Origin: Phallus indusiatus
Lineage: Eukaryota; Basidiomycota; Agaricomycetes; Phallales; Phallaceae
Assembly: GCA_027605045.1 (NCBI GenBank)
Contig: JAQFWX010000009.1
Span: 806,001 to 870,000, forward strand
Direction of reading: 5' to 3'
Length of the DNA stretch: 64,000 nucleotides
Made by a program: the position numbers and the translations under genes. The notes below the pieces were generated by a model, which was given only the letters and a program-made list of their open reading frames with translations, did no database searches and was not told the DNA's origin. Shown piece after piece: positions 1 through 13,733 of the stretch (its first letter is position 1; each line of letters opens with the position of its first letter).

Positions 1-2074
1 GCAGGTTTTTCGGGAAACTTGTTACCATACAGATGGGAGCTGGCCTGGGTTGGAAGAAGTCGGGTGGTTATTTCACAAAGATCCGAGCAGGGTTTTGAAA
101 AAAGCCTTACAACTCCCTCGAGACGTGGAATTATTTCCCTTTTTTTCTTGGCGTACCGCAGTAATTTGGAAGCCAATACGAGTATGAATATGGCACGCCA
201 GAGATAATCCCGCGTGGAGTGCTCATTAATGGTCTATAATTTGAGCTCTACTTTGCCGCCGACAATAGCGCAACATCCCTAGGGCCATCGCCTTATGGCA
301 TCGACATATTCCTGAACTGATGATTGTTAGGATGTTACTGGTGCGCATCCCATACGAAGACATACAGAAATTTACCGGAGCTGTGCCACGAGGGTAAAGG
401 GTTCCTTATATAGGAACGGCATATGTGATTAATGTCGAGACGCGGAATTAAAAGAGTTAAGAAAGCGAGCAAGTACTATTAATCCCAGCACGACGGCGTG
501 TGGGAAGCACCTCCCTTTTTCTGATATTGCTTGACATCGTTACCACTGCTACCGCATCCGATTTGATCATGCGTTTTCGCCACGCAGCCCGGCGCTTGAT
601 TTCGAAGCTCAAGAAAACGCAAATAAGCGAATATATAATTAGGAAGGAAAACCACCTAAGGTCTAGATCAATCTGGGGTTGCGCAATTGCTGGATAATTC
701 CTGGGTAAATTGCCCTGAAACACAGCTTGGTGCAATCCGTGAGAGGATAGTCTAAATATTGAACAGATGCATACCATGAGAACATGATATCGAAGGCAGT
801 AGTTCAACCATCAAGGATCATGCAGGTTCGTATCAAATAGAAATGACATCCTATGACATCGCGTAATTTCGAAACGTTCCTTAGGGTTCTTCTGACCAAC
901 GGGATGCTGCAGAATTCTGTATCCTGAAATGAAAACCGGTCGGTGGGTAGACAAATCGGGCATTCCTTTTATATGCATAGAGTATAGCGATAGAGTTCAA
1001 AATTACTGTTGCGCCAATTGCGCCTCTGAATCGTAACCAGATCCCGCCGATGAACCTCCGCCAGAGAGAAAAGGAGTTAAGACTGAATGATAACATCTTC
1101 ATATTGATTAGTATGGCGCTAGATTCAAAACTTTTTCAAAGTGACTTGGTAGTATAGATAGACATACCATATCTTGTTCAGCCAGATTCTGACACGCCAC
1201 GCTGTTACCGATTAAACGAGATATCCAAGCGCCTTTGTCTCTCGATAAGTTTCGAGATAATTAAGGAAGACAACGTGTTCTTGTCTGGAAGAATAGGATA
1301 CAATAACAGTAAAGAAGTCTCTGATCCTTCCGAATAGATAAGAGTTAGCTGGAAATTCACATGACGACGAAAAAAAAATCAATTAGAAGCATATCACTGA
1401 TCGAAGCTCAAAGATATTTGCCTTCTTCCTCGGAATATCATAAACATTGCCGTATCTCGGAAAACAGTGTTCGATCTCACGAGGAATTCGAAGGGACTGA
1501 CGATGGCTTTCATCACCATATGCGTACGCACATGAGTTCTGTCACTAGAATTGCCATGTCAAAAGGCCCTGGTTTATAAATTGGAAATAGAAATTCTTAC
1601 TGAAACACCATGTGAGTCCCAAAGAAAATGAAACGGAAATATGGTTCCATGCTTAAGGTATAACGCGTGCATTATGCGGTGTCATTGACTTTTCGACCTA
1701 TTGGGAGAAAGTAAAACCGGTATGGACAGAACCGGATTCGTGCTTCTTCCACGAGAACGAGACTGTATTTGGAACCCAAATGAGCCAATGATATGTGAAA
1801 TTTATATATTTCGAGGACTTTGAGTATCATTTCCGACGTCCGACTCGTTTTGCCAGGCGACGACCCTTTTGAGTATTATCTTGGTAATTTGACACCTTGA
1901 TGGATGGGACATTGTCTCAGTTGAAGCATCCAAGAATGACATATATATATACCCTAGAAAATACTCTCATAATCCAAATGACACGGGGAAGAAACGTAAG
2001 CGGGGATTGAGAAATGGACGAATGGGAAGAAAAGTTGGCCTGTAGTGTGACCACCGTGTTGTCACGGTTTGGCC
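1..2074. other. No supported gene (left intergenic stretch)
   Basis: I find no ORF that can be spliced into a recognisable protein here. Short open frames at about 457-807 (-), 881-1102 (-) and 1361-1579 (+) have no recognised motif and no consistent intron pattern. The last part holds the promoter and 5' UTR of the downstream Med5 gene, without a clear TATA box. Confidence 0.6.
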
Positions 2075-5000
2075 ATGAGCACTGACGCAACGACGATCCA
2101 GGTGGCAGAATCTACCCGCCATGCTTTCTTCTCAGGATTATCGGCAGCTGAGGTATTGCACACACCCTTTAGCGGATTATCTTGCTCATATACTTGTTTA
2201 GTGGGGAGCTCGTAACAGAGACTTGTATGCTGAGTCGTTCCTAACCTCGGGTGGTGTTGTTCAAGTTGGTGAGGTTATTTGTGGTGAGTGCTTGCATATC
2301 ATGGCCAATGTTTTAATATCATAAACACATCTTAGAGACCGTGATATCCCTTCTCGGCTCTTTTCATGGGAACAGGGACCTCAGAGAATATTTACGTTTC
2401 TCCGTCATCGACACAGTAATTCCGGTACAGCTTCATCAACTGCTGGCAGTTTTTCTTCGTAATGCAAGACCCCCAAATATCCATGACCCTTCAACTTTGG
2501 ACATGATCTGCCGTCTTATTTTGACCCTGCATTACGACTCTAGCCTACCACCAGGTGGTAGTTTAATTCCTTTTTCCATATCGCCCACTCAGCTGCTCAG
2601 TATAATCTCCGATGCACTTTCTCTACTACGGCTTTCATATGAATTTACCGTCTCACCTTTTCATCAACTTTCATCATCTGCTTCCGAGCTAGTTAACCTG
2701 TTACTAACCTGCGTCGGAGACATATCCAATGCTTCCACCACGCAAGTCTCGATTCTTCTCTCGCAAGTTCATGAACTTCTCCAGGTTAACCCTCTTGAAC
2801 CCGGTATTCGCCATGCCTTGGATTCGTTTTTACTCGTGCTCAGCCTGGCATTCGGCGATGGGTCGAGACAAGTAGAAGAGGCCGAAATTTTCTCAAATTT
2901 CCAGCTGACACCCCGTCCGGATTCCAATGATCCTAACCCCAGTTTGGACTTGTTAACTGGAGCAATGATTATGAATCGCCTAGTATAAATCAGTATATCT
3001 TGCCAACCTATGGTAACTAACACTCTAGCGCAGGTTTCCGACCGTGCATTACCCAGCGGATCCGGGACAGAAAACATTGCTATAGCAAATCTAATCGCTT
3101 GGTTCCGTATCTCTTCTCAGTCCCAAAGCATCTTTTACGGGCATGTTCTTCTATCGGTTGTAGCTTGTTTGGGCCAGACACCGGTCGAGCTGGACGGCAA
3201 CCGCCACTATCTTTGGAAAAGCTTCCTCCTCGGCAGGGTAAAGCCATCTTAAACCGCTCTGCATTCCAATGCGCTAATCAATATCTCAGATACCCATCTT
3301 GCTAAGAAAACTACAAGAAAGATTTTTACTGGAAGCTGGTTCAGAAGTAGACCACGTGCGCCGTCTTTCTACTTTGTGATCCCTGTTAACTGTTTTAAGG
3401 CAGTCCGATTCTGTAATGCAAAGCGCGGTCGCTCAAGTGTTCACCCATCACGATCTCCTTGATCAATGCGATATCAAACCAAGGACCCCAGCTTCTATGC
3501 CAACTTCTACCGACGAAGACGATGCAAAGTTTGTACAGTTCCTTGCCCATTCATACTCATATCCAAGCATACTAATTGGAAATTCTAGAGGGAGTTCCAT
3601 TCGTTCCGAGCTCCTAATATCTTTGATGATGGCGAAACTTCTCGACCACAAATTCTCCATCGAGTTGGTAGCCAACGTTCCTTCGAATACCCATACCAAA
3701 TTCTCTGTCTATGCCCAAGAATCCGGTTCGGATATAGATGTAAGCTTTTGATGTTTTCATAATGGGATTTTGTAAAGTAATTCGGGAATTGATAGACTTT
3801 TGTCGATTCCAAATTTTCCGCTGACGTTAATCTGGAGGACATGCTGTCGTTTGTGGACAGGGTCATGAGAGACGTGCACAGTCATGCACCATTCACGGTC
3901 GTTCTTCATTCAGTACGTTCCTACCTTCGGTTTTTCTTCTCGTTTACTAATGTCGAAACCTTAGCGCTTCATACATGCCTGCCAAACCCACGATATTGAA
4001 AGACTTGGTCGGATATGTAAAGTGTTGACGGAACATGACAATCTGCTAGAAATTCTGACATTGCATACACCACTTTACGAAATTATCGGACATTCTCTTG
4101 CATGCTTGCAAGATTTTGATTTAACAACAGTTGGTATGTGATCACATATGTACTGACGTGCGTTCATTGATGACTTTTCTCAGGCGATCCCCAAACTGCC
4201 GTTACTCGTATTGGCGAAGTCGTCTTGTTTCTTCAGTCAACTTTGGCTAGATATCGAGTCAGTCTGATGTCACCGCTTTCAAAGCCTTTTGCTGATTGTC
4301 TTACCAGGTACACTCGTCTACCTTCCACGTTAACGGCCGTAGTTTATCTGCTGCCCAAATAATGCAATGCTCGATCATCTATCCAACCGATACACTATCG
4401 CAAGCAGATCAATCCGTGCTGGAAGCGTGGCGCAAGGCTATCTTTGACCCCCGAAGTGAAGGAATAGACGATGATATACTGCGGTAGCGTTCACTCCATT
4501 TCCCATCCTTGCAAGCGGTTTAATGCGTTTTGCAGGTCTACAAAACATCAGCTATTACTCTCTTTATCCGCGACGCTGTTCTTCGAGGCCGTTGATGCTT
4601 GTATCCTGAACAGACTGGATGCAGAATCGCTTCAAAACGGTCTATCGTACTATATGAGTCCGCTGCTCAACTGGACGCTTGTGGGTGTCGTACAGGCCCT
4701 GCTTGACGAGGTCGAGAGGTTGAGCTTTCAAAGCCCACAACACATCAAGTGTTTGGAAACAATACTGAGTCATAAGGACTGTCCGCGGACGGTACTGCAC
4801 ATAACCAGACAACAAATACTCCGGTTGTATTCTGATCCCAAGGCGCGAACGTCAACAGACACTTTGCCCAATATGAATGAACTGGTCGGGAATGTTTTGA
4901 AAGGTAATTAATTACTTTCTGAATATGTGTATATTTAGCTAATACTCGAGAAGTTTCACCTCCAACGTCTCAAAATATCAAGGAACAAGGCGCCTGGCTT

Positions 5001-5570
5001 CATGAACCACGGAACATCGTCCGCCACGCTTTAGCATCTGCAGACGCAGGCAAACTACCCACATTCGACATTGCAAGGTGTCTCTCCATGACGAACGTAC
5101 GGACCTTCTTCGACTTTGCGTGGCGAGAAATGTTAGCGGCTGCATCTATTGGCAAGATCGAGATATGCCGACGGTTCGCGACCGTCCTTCTTGCACCAAC
5201 ATCCGGAACTTCTATGGAGAGTTGTACACCGTCTGTTCCGCCTCTATTGCCGCTATTCTTACACGCCTATATCCCTTCGCTGTTAGTGTGGATTGATAAT
5301 CAACCTAGCACCAGCGATCAAAATCTCAGTGTTCAGCTATTGGCGGCGATTGTTGTATCCGCTTTAACCTTCGCAGCCCATTTTGAGAGAGCTTTGTTGA
5401 GTTCGGGTACTATGACGACTGAGGGTGGTGTGAAAGGACCGATACCGTGTTCTGCCATGGTCAGGAAGCTGAGGATCGATTTACGCAAGCTTAAAGGTTG
5501 GAGCGCGTTACAGCTTTTTCAAAAACTGTCGACATCGTCAACGTTTGTATCGACATTTCCGACACTATAG
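2075..5570 (+). CDS. MED5: Mediator of RNA polymerase II transcription subunit 5
   Basis: Med5 (Nut1 in yeast) is a Mediator tail-module subunit that passes signals from DNA-bound activators to RNA polymerase II in the nucleus. The gene is multi-exonic. The ATG at 2075 opens MSTDATTIQV; introns follow near 2153-2201, 2290-2338, 2983-3033, 3238-3289, 3355-3400 and further downstream, each restoring the frame. The protein is all-alpha, with no enzymatic motif. Segments such as DPSTLDMICRLIL, HQLSSSASELVNLLLTCV and the C-terminal block GAWLHEPRNIVRHALASA resemble basidiomycete Med5 proteins as I remember them. This is a family-level match by eye, since Med5 is poorly conserved outside its clade. 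It is convergent with the zinc transporter, 378 bp stop to stop. A distant alpha-solenoid protein is the main alternative. Confidence 0.68.
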
Positions 5571-5948
5571 TCATAGCTTTGGGCCGTCCCCCCCCAAAAA
5601 AAAAATTGAATCAAAATGTAGTTTTATGTAAAAAATATTAACAACGTTGTAGGGTATTACGGTTTATATTAAGAGCATAATGGGATTGTAGCGATACATA
5701 AATGGAAAGAAAAACACTGTACACGGTGGTTCCTCTTTGCTGATTATTGTCTATTTGAGAAAAGTAATACTCATAATTTTGTCATTCTTCATCCATAAGC
5801 AAGAAAATCGCGTGCTTGCCGCGTGTGCAAGTACCTTCTGACGAGGTCGGTATTCACTGCACGTCAATGAGCGGAGGTGAAGGTCCTTTGGAATTTGGTA
5901 AGCTGGAAGGTTTCTGGGGAGCTAAAATGCCACGTGTCACTTGAGAAG
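5571..5948. other. Convergent 3' intergenic region
   Basis: About 380 bp between the Med5 and zinc-transporter stop codons. It holds a C8A9 homopolymer run near 5590 and AT-rich sequence suitable for 3' processing on both strands. I see no gene. Confidence 0.6.
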
Positions 5949-7847
5949 CTATTTATTGTTGTTATGCGACGTACGACAACATCCACTTTCTGGATCGCAC
6001 ACTCCAGGAGGACAAGGAATGAGACAATGAGTCTCCTCGTTTGTCTACGGAAGAAAGTCAGTTAAAGCACTGAGCAAAGCATAGTCAAACATAAAACTGA
6101 CAACCAGTTGCTCTTCATCAATATGTCCGGCTACATGGTCAGGGGCATTGTGACCATCAACGAATCCACTACCGTTGTGAAACTCGGGCTGAATAGTTGT
6201 CGAATGTACACCGTGCTCATGCAGCACGTGTCGGATATCTTGTGCGATATGCATGTATTCCCGTTTGCGAGAAACCCAAACGTGAACAGATGCGATGATC
6301 TTTGTTTCCGACAGTTGCCACACGTGCAGTTCGTGGACTGAAAGAACGCCAGATACGTTTTGTATATCGATCCGTAGATCTTGTAGGGATATCGTAGACG
6401 GAACTGCTTGAAGAAGAATGAAAGCAGCACTTCGCACTGTTTAAATAGAGAATAAGTTTGAGCTGTAGAACGAACAATATAGCGACATTACCTAAAGGCA
6501 TCGCTGACGAGAAGATGATGACGGTTATGACTAGACTGATAACTGGGTCGAAGTAGTAACGGTATTCCCATGTTGACAGCCATATCACAAGCCCAGTGGC
6601 AATGACACCGACGTTTCCTAATGCGTCACCGATTACATGTAGCACCAGAGCCCGCATGTTCATGGAGCCAGCGTGCGAGTGACCACCGCTAGAACGAGAA
6701 TGAGAGTGTCCATGCCCATGTCCATGTCCATGAGACGTAGCATCTCTTGCTCTTGGTCCCAGGGCAGCTGCGGTCATGGGGGTTTCGACATTGGGCAACG
6801 TCGGGCCCGACACACCCTCGTCCATATCATCACCAAGCGTTTCTTCGTTGGCATTGCTGCTAGCACCGGGATTAACATCGTTCGCTTCGTCACTTGGGGG
6901 ATTATCATAGTACCGCTCAGTTCGTGGAACAGAGGTTCCCGCTTCTAGGTTTTGTGCTGTTTGTACGAGAGAAGCGCGCGTAGCCGCAGGGTATCCATAA
7001 AGATTTGTGAACGAATCTCGATGTGATGAGCGAGAAGCACCATTGGAATGAACATCTCCATCTGTAGTTAAGTCGTTCGTAGTCAAAGGAAGAACACCGG
7101 GTTTGTTGGCAGATTTTGTGGCCGCCGAGGTTGGTTGAGCCGATGCAGGATGCGATTCATGGCTATGATCATGAGAGTGTTCTACAATTCATTCTTGAGT
7201 CTTGAAATGTTATTCATTGAGAGCGCGACCTACTGACCATGGAATAAAAACAATCCCAAAAAGTTGGAAGCAAGACCAAAAGAGCCTACTATCACAATCA
7301 GTTTTGGGTTGGATATATCTACATTCAGAGTCAGATAGCATGAAAAGCAATTGTCGATGACAGAGGTACCTGGTGTGCTGAAGAATCTCTCCATGGCCTC
7401 CATGAAAATCGAAAAACATAACGCCAGCAGGAATACGCCATTGATCAAAGCCGCCACAATTTCAGCACGATGCCACCCATAGGAGTATTTGGGAGAGGCT
7501 TCACTTCGCGAGAGCTGAATTCGACATTAATTTCGGTAGGTATATCTCGAAATGTAAAACGCGAAACCTTAATAGCGTATAAGGCGACAATAAGACTCAT
7601 GACATCACTGTCGCACACAGAATTTCAGCCACCAAAAAAGAAACAAAAAAGTTCAAGACTAACTTGAGCATATGAAAGCTATCCGCCACCAAAGCTAACG
7701 ATCCCACGGCATAGCCTTTTCCAGATTTAACCACCAAAAATGAGTGTTATTTATGGTGAATCACATACCAGCGATGAGCTCGATGAAGAAGAAAAGAACG
7801 TCTACAGTGAGTAAAAGAATTATTCGTGTAGATCGTGAGAGAGACAT
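5949..7847 (-). CDS. ZRC1: Vacuolar zinc transporter, cation diffusion facilitator (Zrc1/Cot1 type)
   Basis: A CDF-family Zn2+/H+ antiporter that loads zinc into the vacuole. The ATG (7845-7847) opens MSLSRSTRIILLLTVDVLFF, matching fungal Zrc1. Six or more short introns join cleanly. TM2 carries ADSFHMLND and TM5 carries VLHVIGDALGN; both supply the paired His/Asp zinc ligands of the family. Between TM4 and TM5 lies a long His-rich cytosolic loop (HEHSHDHSHESH near its start, then a GHGHGHGHSHS run near 6700). The C-terminal CTD fold includes HGVHSTTIQPE. A last intron splices to a Cys-rich tail, CLIPCPPGVCDPESGCC, typical of Zrc1 orthologues; reading through that intron would lose the tail. 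Family certain; the exact paralogue (Zrc1 or Cot1) is inferred. Confidence 0.92.
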
Positions 7848-9489
7848 TGCTGTTCTCAAAAGAGTGGGAGCAAGAGAATGGAAAGGCGTCCAACAGAAAA
7901 ACTCAGTGAGATTTCCTGGACTAAAAATCTTTCAGCGCGTGACGGGGACTTGATGGACATCGATGACGTGAGCATTACATAAGCTCCCTTCCGGCTCCGT
8001 CTGACTCCGACAGTCCGACTTCCTAGCAAACGTGGACACTGGAGACTTCGTTGCTCGACGGTATATAAATTGAGAACCCAAGTGTCTGGTCAGTCAACTT
8101 CTTGGCTCACTTTTTATTTTGAAATCTCCTTGCGTATCCGATATCTTGGGAATACACACTCACAAAAGTCACAATCTTACTATGATTGAAGTAGTACGTT
8201 AATGGTACGTTTGATTAATATTTAGGTAAAGTATATTGGGACTTCAATTTGAAGTGACTGGCACTACACCATCTTTTAATGGAGGTTTTACTTTCTATTG
8301 GCCGGTCTTATGGATCCATGTGCATCCGTCGTCAATTCGGACCGTAACTCAAACTAGATCATACACCATGACTTGCTATACAATCTCAGTTGATTGCCTA
8401 TTCCCGATGATTAATGGTTTTTTTGGTCAGCGTTAGGCCGTCTTCACTGAGCTATTAGGCCTTTAGGTATCGCAACTATCCCGTTCCTAGGCTATATCCA
8501 TGGACTGCCCAGTTCCTTAATCCTAAACGTGCACCGTCTAGACTCTACATCTTGTGCCTGGATGGTTCTCTCAATTATATGTACATCTTCTTACCGGTTC
8601 TTCAGCCGAATTTTTCCGCGATGAGGTCCAACTCTAATTTTATGCGATACTCTAAATAGCATTTCACAGATTAATGAATTCAAGTGATCTCAAAATACTT
8701 AAATCTTGTAAAGTGCATATTGAGCTCTGAAAGAGAGTCTGACGTTCAACTGACTATCTATTAAAATTGACCCCAGGTTTCTTCCACAAACATCTTTCGA
8801 TTAATTCTTTGATTCCTACTGTGTCCAAGTTTGGAAAACTGAATACGAAATATCATGAGTGCGAGGAAATTTCCTCATTCTTAGCGTTTTAACGGTGTTC
8901 AATATAGCCGAAGCATCGATATCTTCATTGAAACATCTCAATAACATGTATTGAATACCCTATACAGAAAGACGGCTTCTCCAAGTTCAAATCCCTTTCG
9001 TGTGGGAACTCGGACGCAAGTGTAGAGTCAAGTAGCGGAGTAATAATAAACTTCGGAAGCTAGAAGAACTGACATATTGGCGGAAGTTCTCTCAAGATTA
9101 CGCAGGACCGTTTCATCCTAGCCGAATAGAAGTACTAGTGAGGTTCTGTAATTAGATTTAGGTCCAGTTTGGGCGGCGCCGATCAATTTACCCAACAGAT
9201 CACTCTTCTAGCTTGTTATCGATCCTTCCAAGAAATAATTGGAAGGGCCTTGAATTGGTATTTATTGACAGCCGCACTCAGAATACGACGTAGTCGGCTA
9301 ACGTCAACTCGTGCTCGCCAAGTTGAGTTGCCAGAACTAGTGGTCTACCGTCTGTGATTTTGATTTCTGAGCGTATATTGGACGATCCCATTGGATGACT
9401 AAAACAAGGCAAGATTAACGGTGTTAGATTTTCTATAATTAATCACTAGTATTCAACAGACACGATCAACTTACTAAACCCCGATCTTT
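7848..9489. other. No supported gene; orphan TATA-type promoter
   Basis: No spliceable gene is seen. A plus-strand TATATAAA at 8062-8069 lies in a typical core-promoter setting, followed about 30 bp later by a pyrimidine-rich CAACTTCTTGG stretch and an ATG near 8181. The frame then closes within a few codons. The rest (8200-9480) shows only short random frames. The left end holds the promoter of the zinc transporter. Confidence 0.5.
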
Positions 9490-11103
9490 TTATACACTGA
9501 CGGTTTTTTCACTCGGAAACCCTTGAAAGAATCCACCCCATTGGGTAGATTTTAGATGGGATACTCGATAGGCAAAATTGAACGGGATAATTTGAAAACG
9601 GATATTTGGTTGACGAATTATATGCATGCATGGTTTGCCCTGAGGTGTAGAAGCGTTGATGTAAGTCAAGGACGGAATATCATAAAAACTATCAAGAAAT
9701 TGTTGACTCGAGAGCTCCAAATAATCGATTTTGCGTAGCAAGCCGAATAAATGAGTCAAGCTTGTTAGGGGTGTGAAAAGACGTAGACTCTCCGAGATCT
9801 ATGGGTTCGTACGAATATCAAACTTATGAGAATGAGGTAAAAGTTCTGTTTTCTCTTACCGGTTTAATTTCGGTGGTTTGGGCAATATTGACGGCACATC
9901 TTTGTAAATTAGGTGCGGCTTTGACAAGTTCGGAGATTAAAGAAAGGGCGGAATCAGCTTTGAGAGAAGGAAGAACACAAGTTTGAAGAGCAGACAACCC
10001 GTTTTCTTCAATTCCCAATTCATTATTTATTGCACCGCCTATTGATAAATGAACTAGGTGCTTCGCAATAGATGTTGGAAGAATGTCGCCAAGACGAGGT
10101 ACGAACTCTCCGACCTCCTGAGACATATAATGAAGAGACCGAAGAGTAGAACGGAGCGGAATTGAAGAAAAACAGCCGAGCGGCAGCATGCCTTCGAAAT
10201 AGAGTGTTTCCAGATCGGCATGAAGTGTAAGGAAATCAACAATATAGTGGTTTTCAATGCCAATACTGGTAATAGGATTGTTCAGCTGTTGAATAGTCAA
10301 GTGTCTAAGCATTGGCCATTGCAAAGTGAATAGGATGCGAAGAACTTGAGCGAGTCGCCCTTCCAAAACTGGTAAACGTAGCCGTAATTGCGTTAGGCAA
10401 GGTACTTGAATGAGAACACCAATGATATTTTGAGTTTGAGCGCCGGTACAACGTTCTATGCAGAACGACAACCCAGATAAAGAGGATAAATTTTGTGGGA
10501 TAAACTGTCAAGAACGCATTCCTATTAGATGAATTAGGATATTGTGCGAGGACCTACGGGTAGACCACGTTCCGGATTATTCACGCCAATATCCTCCCAG
10601 TATGGTGCGCAGCGTAACTCGATCTCTAATTTTTCCAAACGACAGCCAGAGGCTGTAACTGCCTCCGAAAGATCATATAACATATCCTTGGGCAACGCAA
10701 GTTGAAATATCACCCTCAGACACGTCAAATTCTCCAACCTCGAAAACAGCTGGTACAAAGTTAATGGTATTCGGCTGTCGTCCCAAGAATTCCAGCTGTG
10801 AGCTTTCCTGAGAAATTCCTTTGTCCTAAATCTGGGTGGAATGACGATAAATTCATTGATTGAATGTATTAAACCAAGAGTTTTGACGCAGTTGGCTAGA
10901 ACAGGTCGTTCCAATAAGCTGTCCCAGACTTCTGTCATATGAGGTGGTGTTTGTATCTCCATGTGGTCGATGTAATCCGGTAGGAGAATTTGACTGAGGA
11001 CCCGGCATGTTAATGCGAGAGATAACAAATCTCTTCGGTCGTCAATAAAAGAAACGACCTGTAACATGACTTCAGGGGACAAAACAGAAAGTATGGAATC
11101 CAT
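9490..11103 (-). CDS. F-box/LRR-type protein
   Basis: Probable substrate-receptor subunit of an SCF ubiquitin ligase; the substrate is unknown. The ATG at 11101-11103 opens MDSILSVLSPEVMLQVVSF, an F-box start (L-S-P-E-V-M-L-Q-V) followed by DRRDLLSLALTCRVLSQI. Two introns (10505-10557 and 9799-9859) join three exons of 546, 645 and 309 nt into a 499-residue protein. The middle and C-terminal parts contain degenerate leucine-rich units (LRLRLPVLEGRL, LRHLTIQQL, TSLTHLFGLLRKIDYLELSS). Agaricomycete genomes carry hundreds of such diverged F-box genes, so the call is at family level only. An upstream in-frame extension to about 11256 begins at a non-ATG codon and was not used. Confidence 0.8.
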
Positions 11104-13733
11104 TATGGAAGAGAGGATGTGGTGAGAAAAATGGCTGTAGCCCTTCAAAACTAAGAGGATCAAAGCGCTAAAAAAAGACATCGCAAAGATGGCCAAATTA
11201 TACCTTACCCGAACGCTGTAGCCGTCGTTAATTTGCCCGAGGGTTTGAGCGACCACAGCCCGAGTCCCGATAAATCAAATTTTCGAAAAATGAGCGTGTA
11301 AATGAAAAACGCGAGCCAGGTTTGAGGTGATCACCTGCTTGAAGCACAAGGAAGCTCGATACACCATCGCCACAACATCGCCAACGTCTCAAACTGTCAT
11401 GTAAGGCTGAATTATCAATTGCCCATAGACATCCAACTTGACTACATACTAGTAGCTTACTAGTAAAGTCATTGACTGGCGTTGAGTGTAATGAGGGCGT
11501 CATTCAAGCAAGATTGGGCGTTTGCCGTTATGTGATGCCGTGGTTTTAGGCTTATGTCACCCGGCAACGTAGCAACTTTCGGCCCGATTGAACTCAAAAT
11601 TTCTTCACGGAAAACTTCGTAAACAGGGTGATTGAGCGTTTGAACCCGGTCCTTTACGATTTTATCGAAGAGTCGCTCATTATTTGGGATACCGAATTGA
11701 TTTTTGCCACAATTCACAGTATGAATTCGGACCTACGGATATCGCAGATTTTATCAGTCGCTGGAGGCCTGCCCACTTTTTCTTGTTCTTCGACCAAATA
11801 TACTCATTGTTTTTTTTTGCATTTTTGCTTTGATAGCTTTAGTTTTCCGGATGATAAAGCGTTAGTGTCTCAGTCTTTGATCATAGCAATTGTTTATAAT
11901 CTCTTAGTTTCGGAGAGAGTTTTGGGTTGATGCGCAATAGCGACAAAGAAGCTATTATAAATAGCTTGAAGGCTTCAGACGAGTCAGAGACTATTTTTCA
12001 AGCCAACTTTGAAACTAAAATCCTAGCAAAGAATACCGACAATTACCCGAATGATTCCTTGGGGACACCACATTCTCCCGTTCCTTTCCCGTAATCAACA
12101 GACATTTGGAAACATTTACCAAGTTTGCCATAAAGCAAGCACAACAACGTACCTCATAAATGGCTGCAAAGAGAAATTTATTCATCACTTGGTACTTACA
12201 TCGTCTAACTCTATCCTTCCCAAACATTTGATGAAAATTCAAGGCTGCCAGCATGAGTCTCAATGACGATAAACCACTAGTAATACAGATCGTCAACTCG
12301 AATGTGGGTCTCGCTATCGTCGCGGAATCTAATGCGACCTCGACCATGCTTGAGATCATGTATTATTTCTGTATCCCGATCACTTTGACGCCTACGAGAA
12401 GAGTTTGACAAGAATTTCCCACCATCGGAGCATGTTCCTATCCGACTGGAATTACTCGCTGGCTGTTGAATGCAATAATGTTCGTATTCATTTTCTCATA
12501 TGTTCGTTCTTTCAGAAATTTGGGTATTGATATATCGTGTCAGGAACGAAGTTTTGCGTTCACAATTATCACTAGGTTGCAAAAGGCTTTGGCTAAAAAT
12601 AGCGGAGGGGAAATTAATTGGAGATATGTAGGAGTTCCAGAACTTAAAAATTTTTGTTACTGGCCTTGTGTTTGAAACACAAGTTCGAACGGCAATGATT
12701 GTTCCTCCGTACGTTATTCTACGTTATTCATCGGGATCCTCGCCCCTTCTCAAGACTCAGGTGGCCCAGCAAACTGTATTGGTAAATTACTTGCTCTTTC
12801 GTTGAGGTAACATCACGATGGTACTGGTTCGAATATACTTATATTGGACCTAGTTCTTCTCGTGACATGGAAATCACCGGTGAAGATGAAGCTGAGAAAG
12901 AGCTGATCATCGTTATGTCTATCTCTCCGTAAATATATATTCCATTGAACATTCGTCTAGTTTCTGATGTGTCTAATTTTTGAAACAAAAGCAATCCGTA
13001 AAGTCAGCTGTGTCGTGCCGGATTTTCTATTCTACTAGTAGTCCGGTCAAAGCGCCACCGGATTATAGCGCCGCACGCTCAGCTTAGAAGTTAGCTCTTT
13101 CACAGCTTGGCAATTCAAACTTTTGTGCCAACAGGATGTCTCATTAAAACCAGGAACGACAAACAAACCGTGAACGAATAGGATTTTTAAGAATCCGAAG
13201 ATGAGTTTTTTTTTAAGCATATTAAATTCAACGATATTTTCAGGAGAAAACAGCCGTGAACGTCGTTTTGGCAAATGGTAATATGGTATGTAAATTTTGT
13301 TTCCCTTCGTATTGAACCATCATGTTTGAAGCAAGCATTTAATGTGCTCATTTATTGACTTGTCACTTTGTCTCAGTACCAACCTGAGGTGGTTGTCGAA
13401 CAGCAGCAATTCTCAGAAGTGAGGTCACCCCTCCCAAAAAGCTCACACAAAATTGACAATGGTGTCAATAAACGAGCGGGAACAATGTGTTGGTAAACTG
13501 GTATCCTTGACTTTTTCCTTATTGTTTTATGTAATGAATCGAGTCAGGGCATGTTCACATGCACTTACAAATTCAAGTCCACGCGATTCCAGAGAGATGG
13601 GAATGGGTATATGTATAAAAGGCGTTCAGCTGTGCATTTTCTTTTGGTTCACAACATCCAAGCTCTCCTTTCCCTGAACATTTTCTGTCGATTCTATCCT
13701 ATGCTGCTATCACCGACTTGCGATCGAATAGCT
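11104..13733. other. No supported gene (2.6 kb intergenic)
   Basis: Scattered open frames (11469-11717 -, 11628-11930 +, 12015-12359 -, 13047-13274 -) have no recognisable domains and do not splice into one another. The minus-strand frame around 12320-12450 (charged SRRRQSDRDTEIIHDL) could be the tail of a decayed membrane protein, but this is not supported. The right end is the promoter of the DUF6535 gene. Confidence 0.5.
13614..13620 (+). promoter_or_regulatory. TATA box of DUF6535 gene copy 1
   Basis: TATAAAA inside GTATATGTATAAAAGGCG, 114 bp upstream of the chosen ATG at 13734. A pyrimidine-rich CATTTTCTTTTGG lies about 20-30 bp downstream, a plausible start region. Confidence 0.6.

Noticed and set aside
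457..807. Minus-strand 116-codon ORF
   Set aside because: No recognised motif, no credible splice partners, and both flanks are non-coding.
11228..11717. Minus-strand ORFs upstream of the F-box gene as extra 5' exons
   Set aside because: The F-box protein already has a canonical start at 11103; the upstream frames begin with non-ATG codons or lack a junction that keeps frame.
12660..12700. tRNA-like GTTCGAAC segment near 12690
   Set aside because: The adjacent short inverted repeat resembles an anticodon arm, but no acceptor stem, D arm or A-box can be fitted around it.
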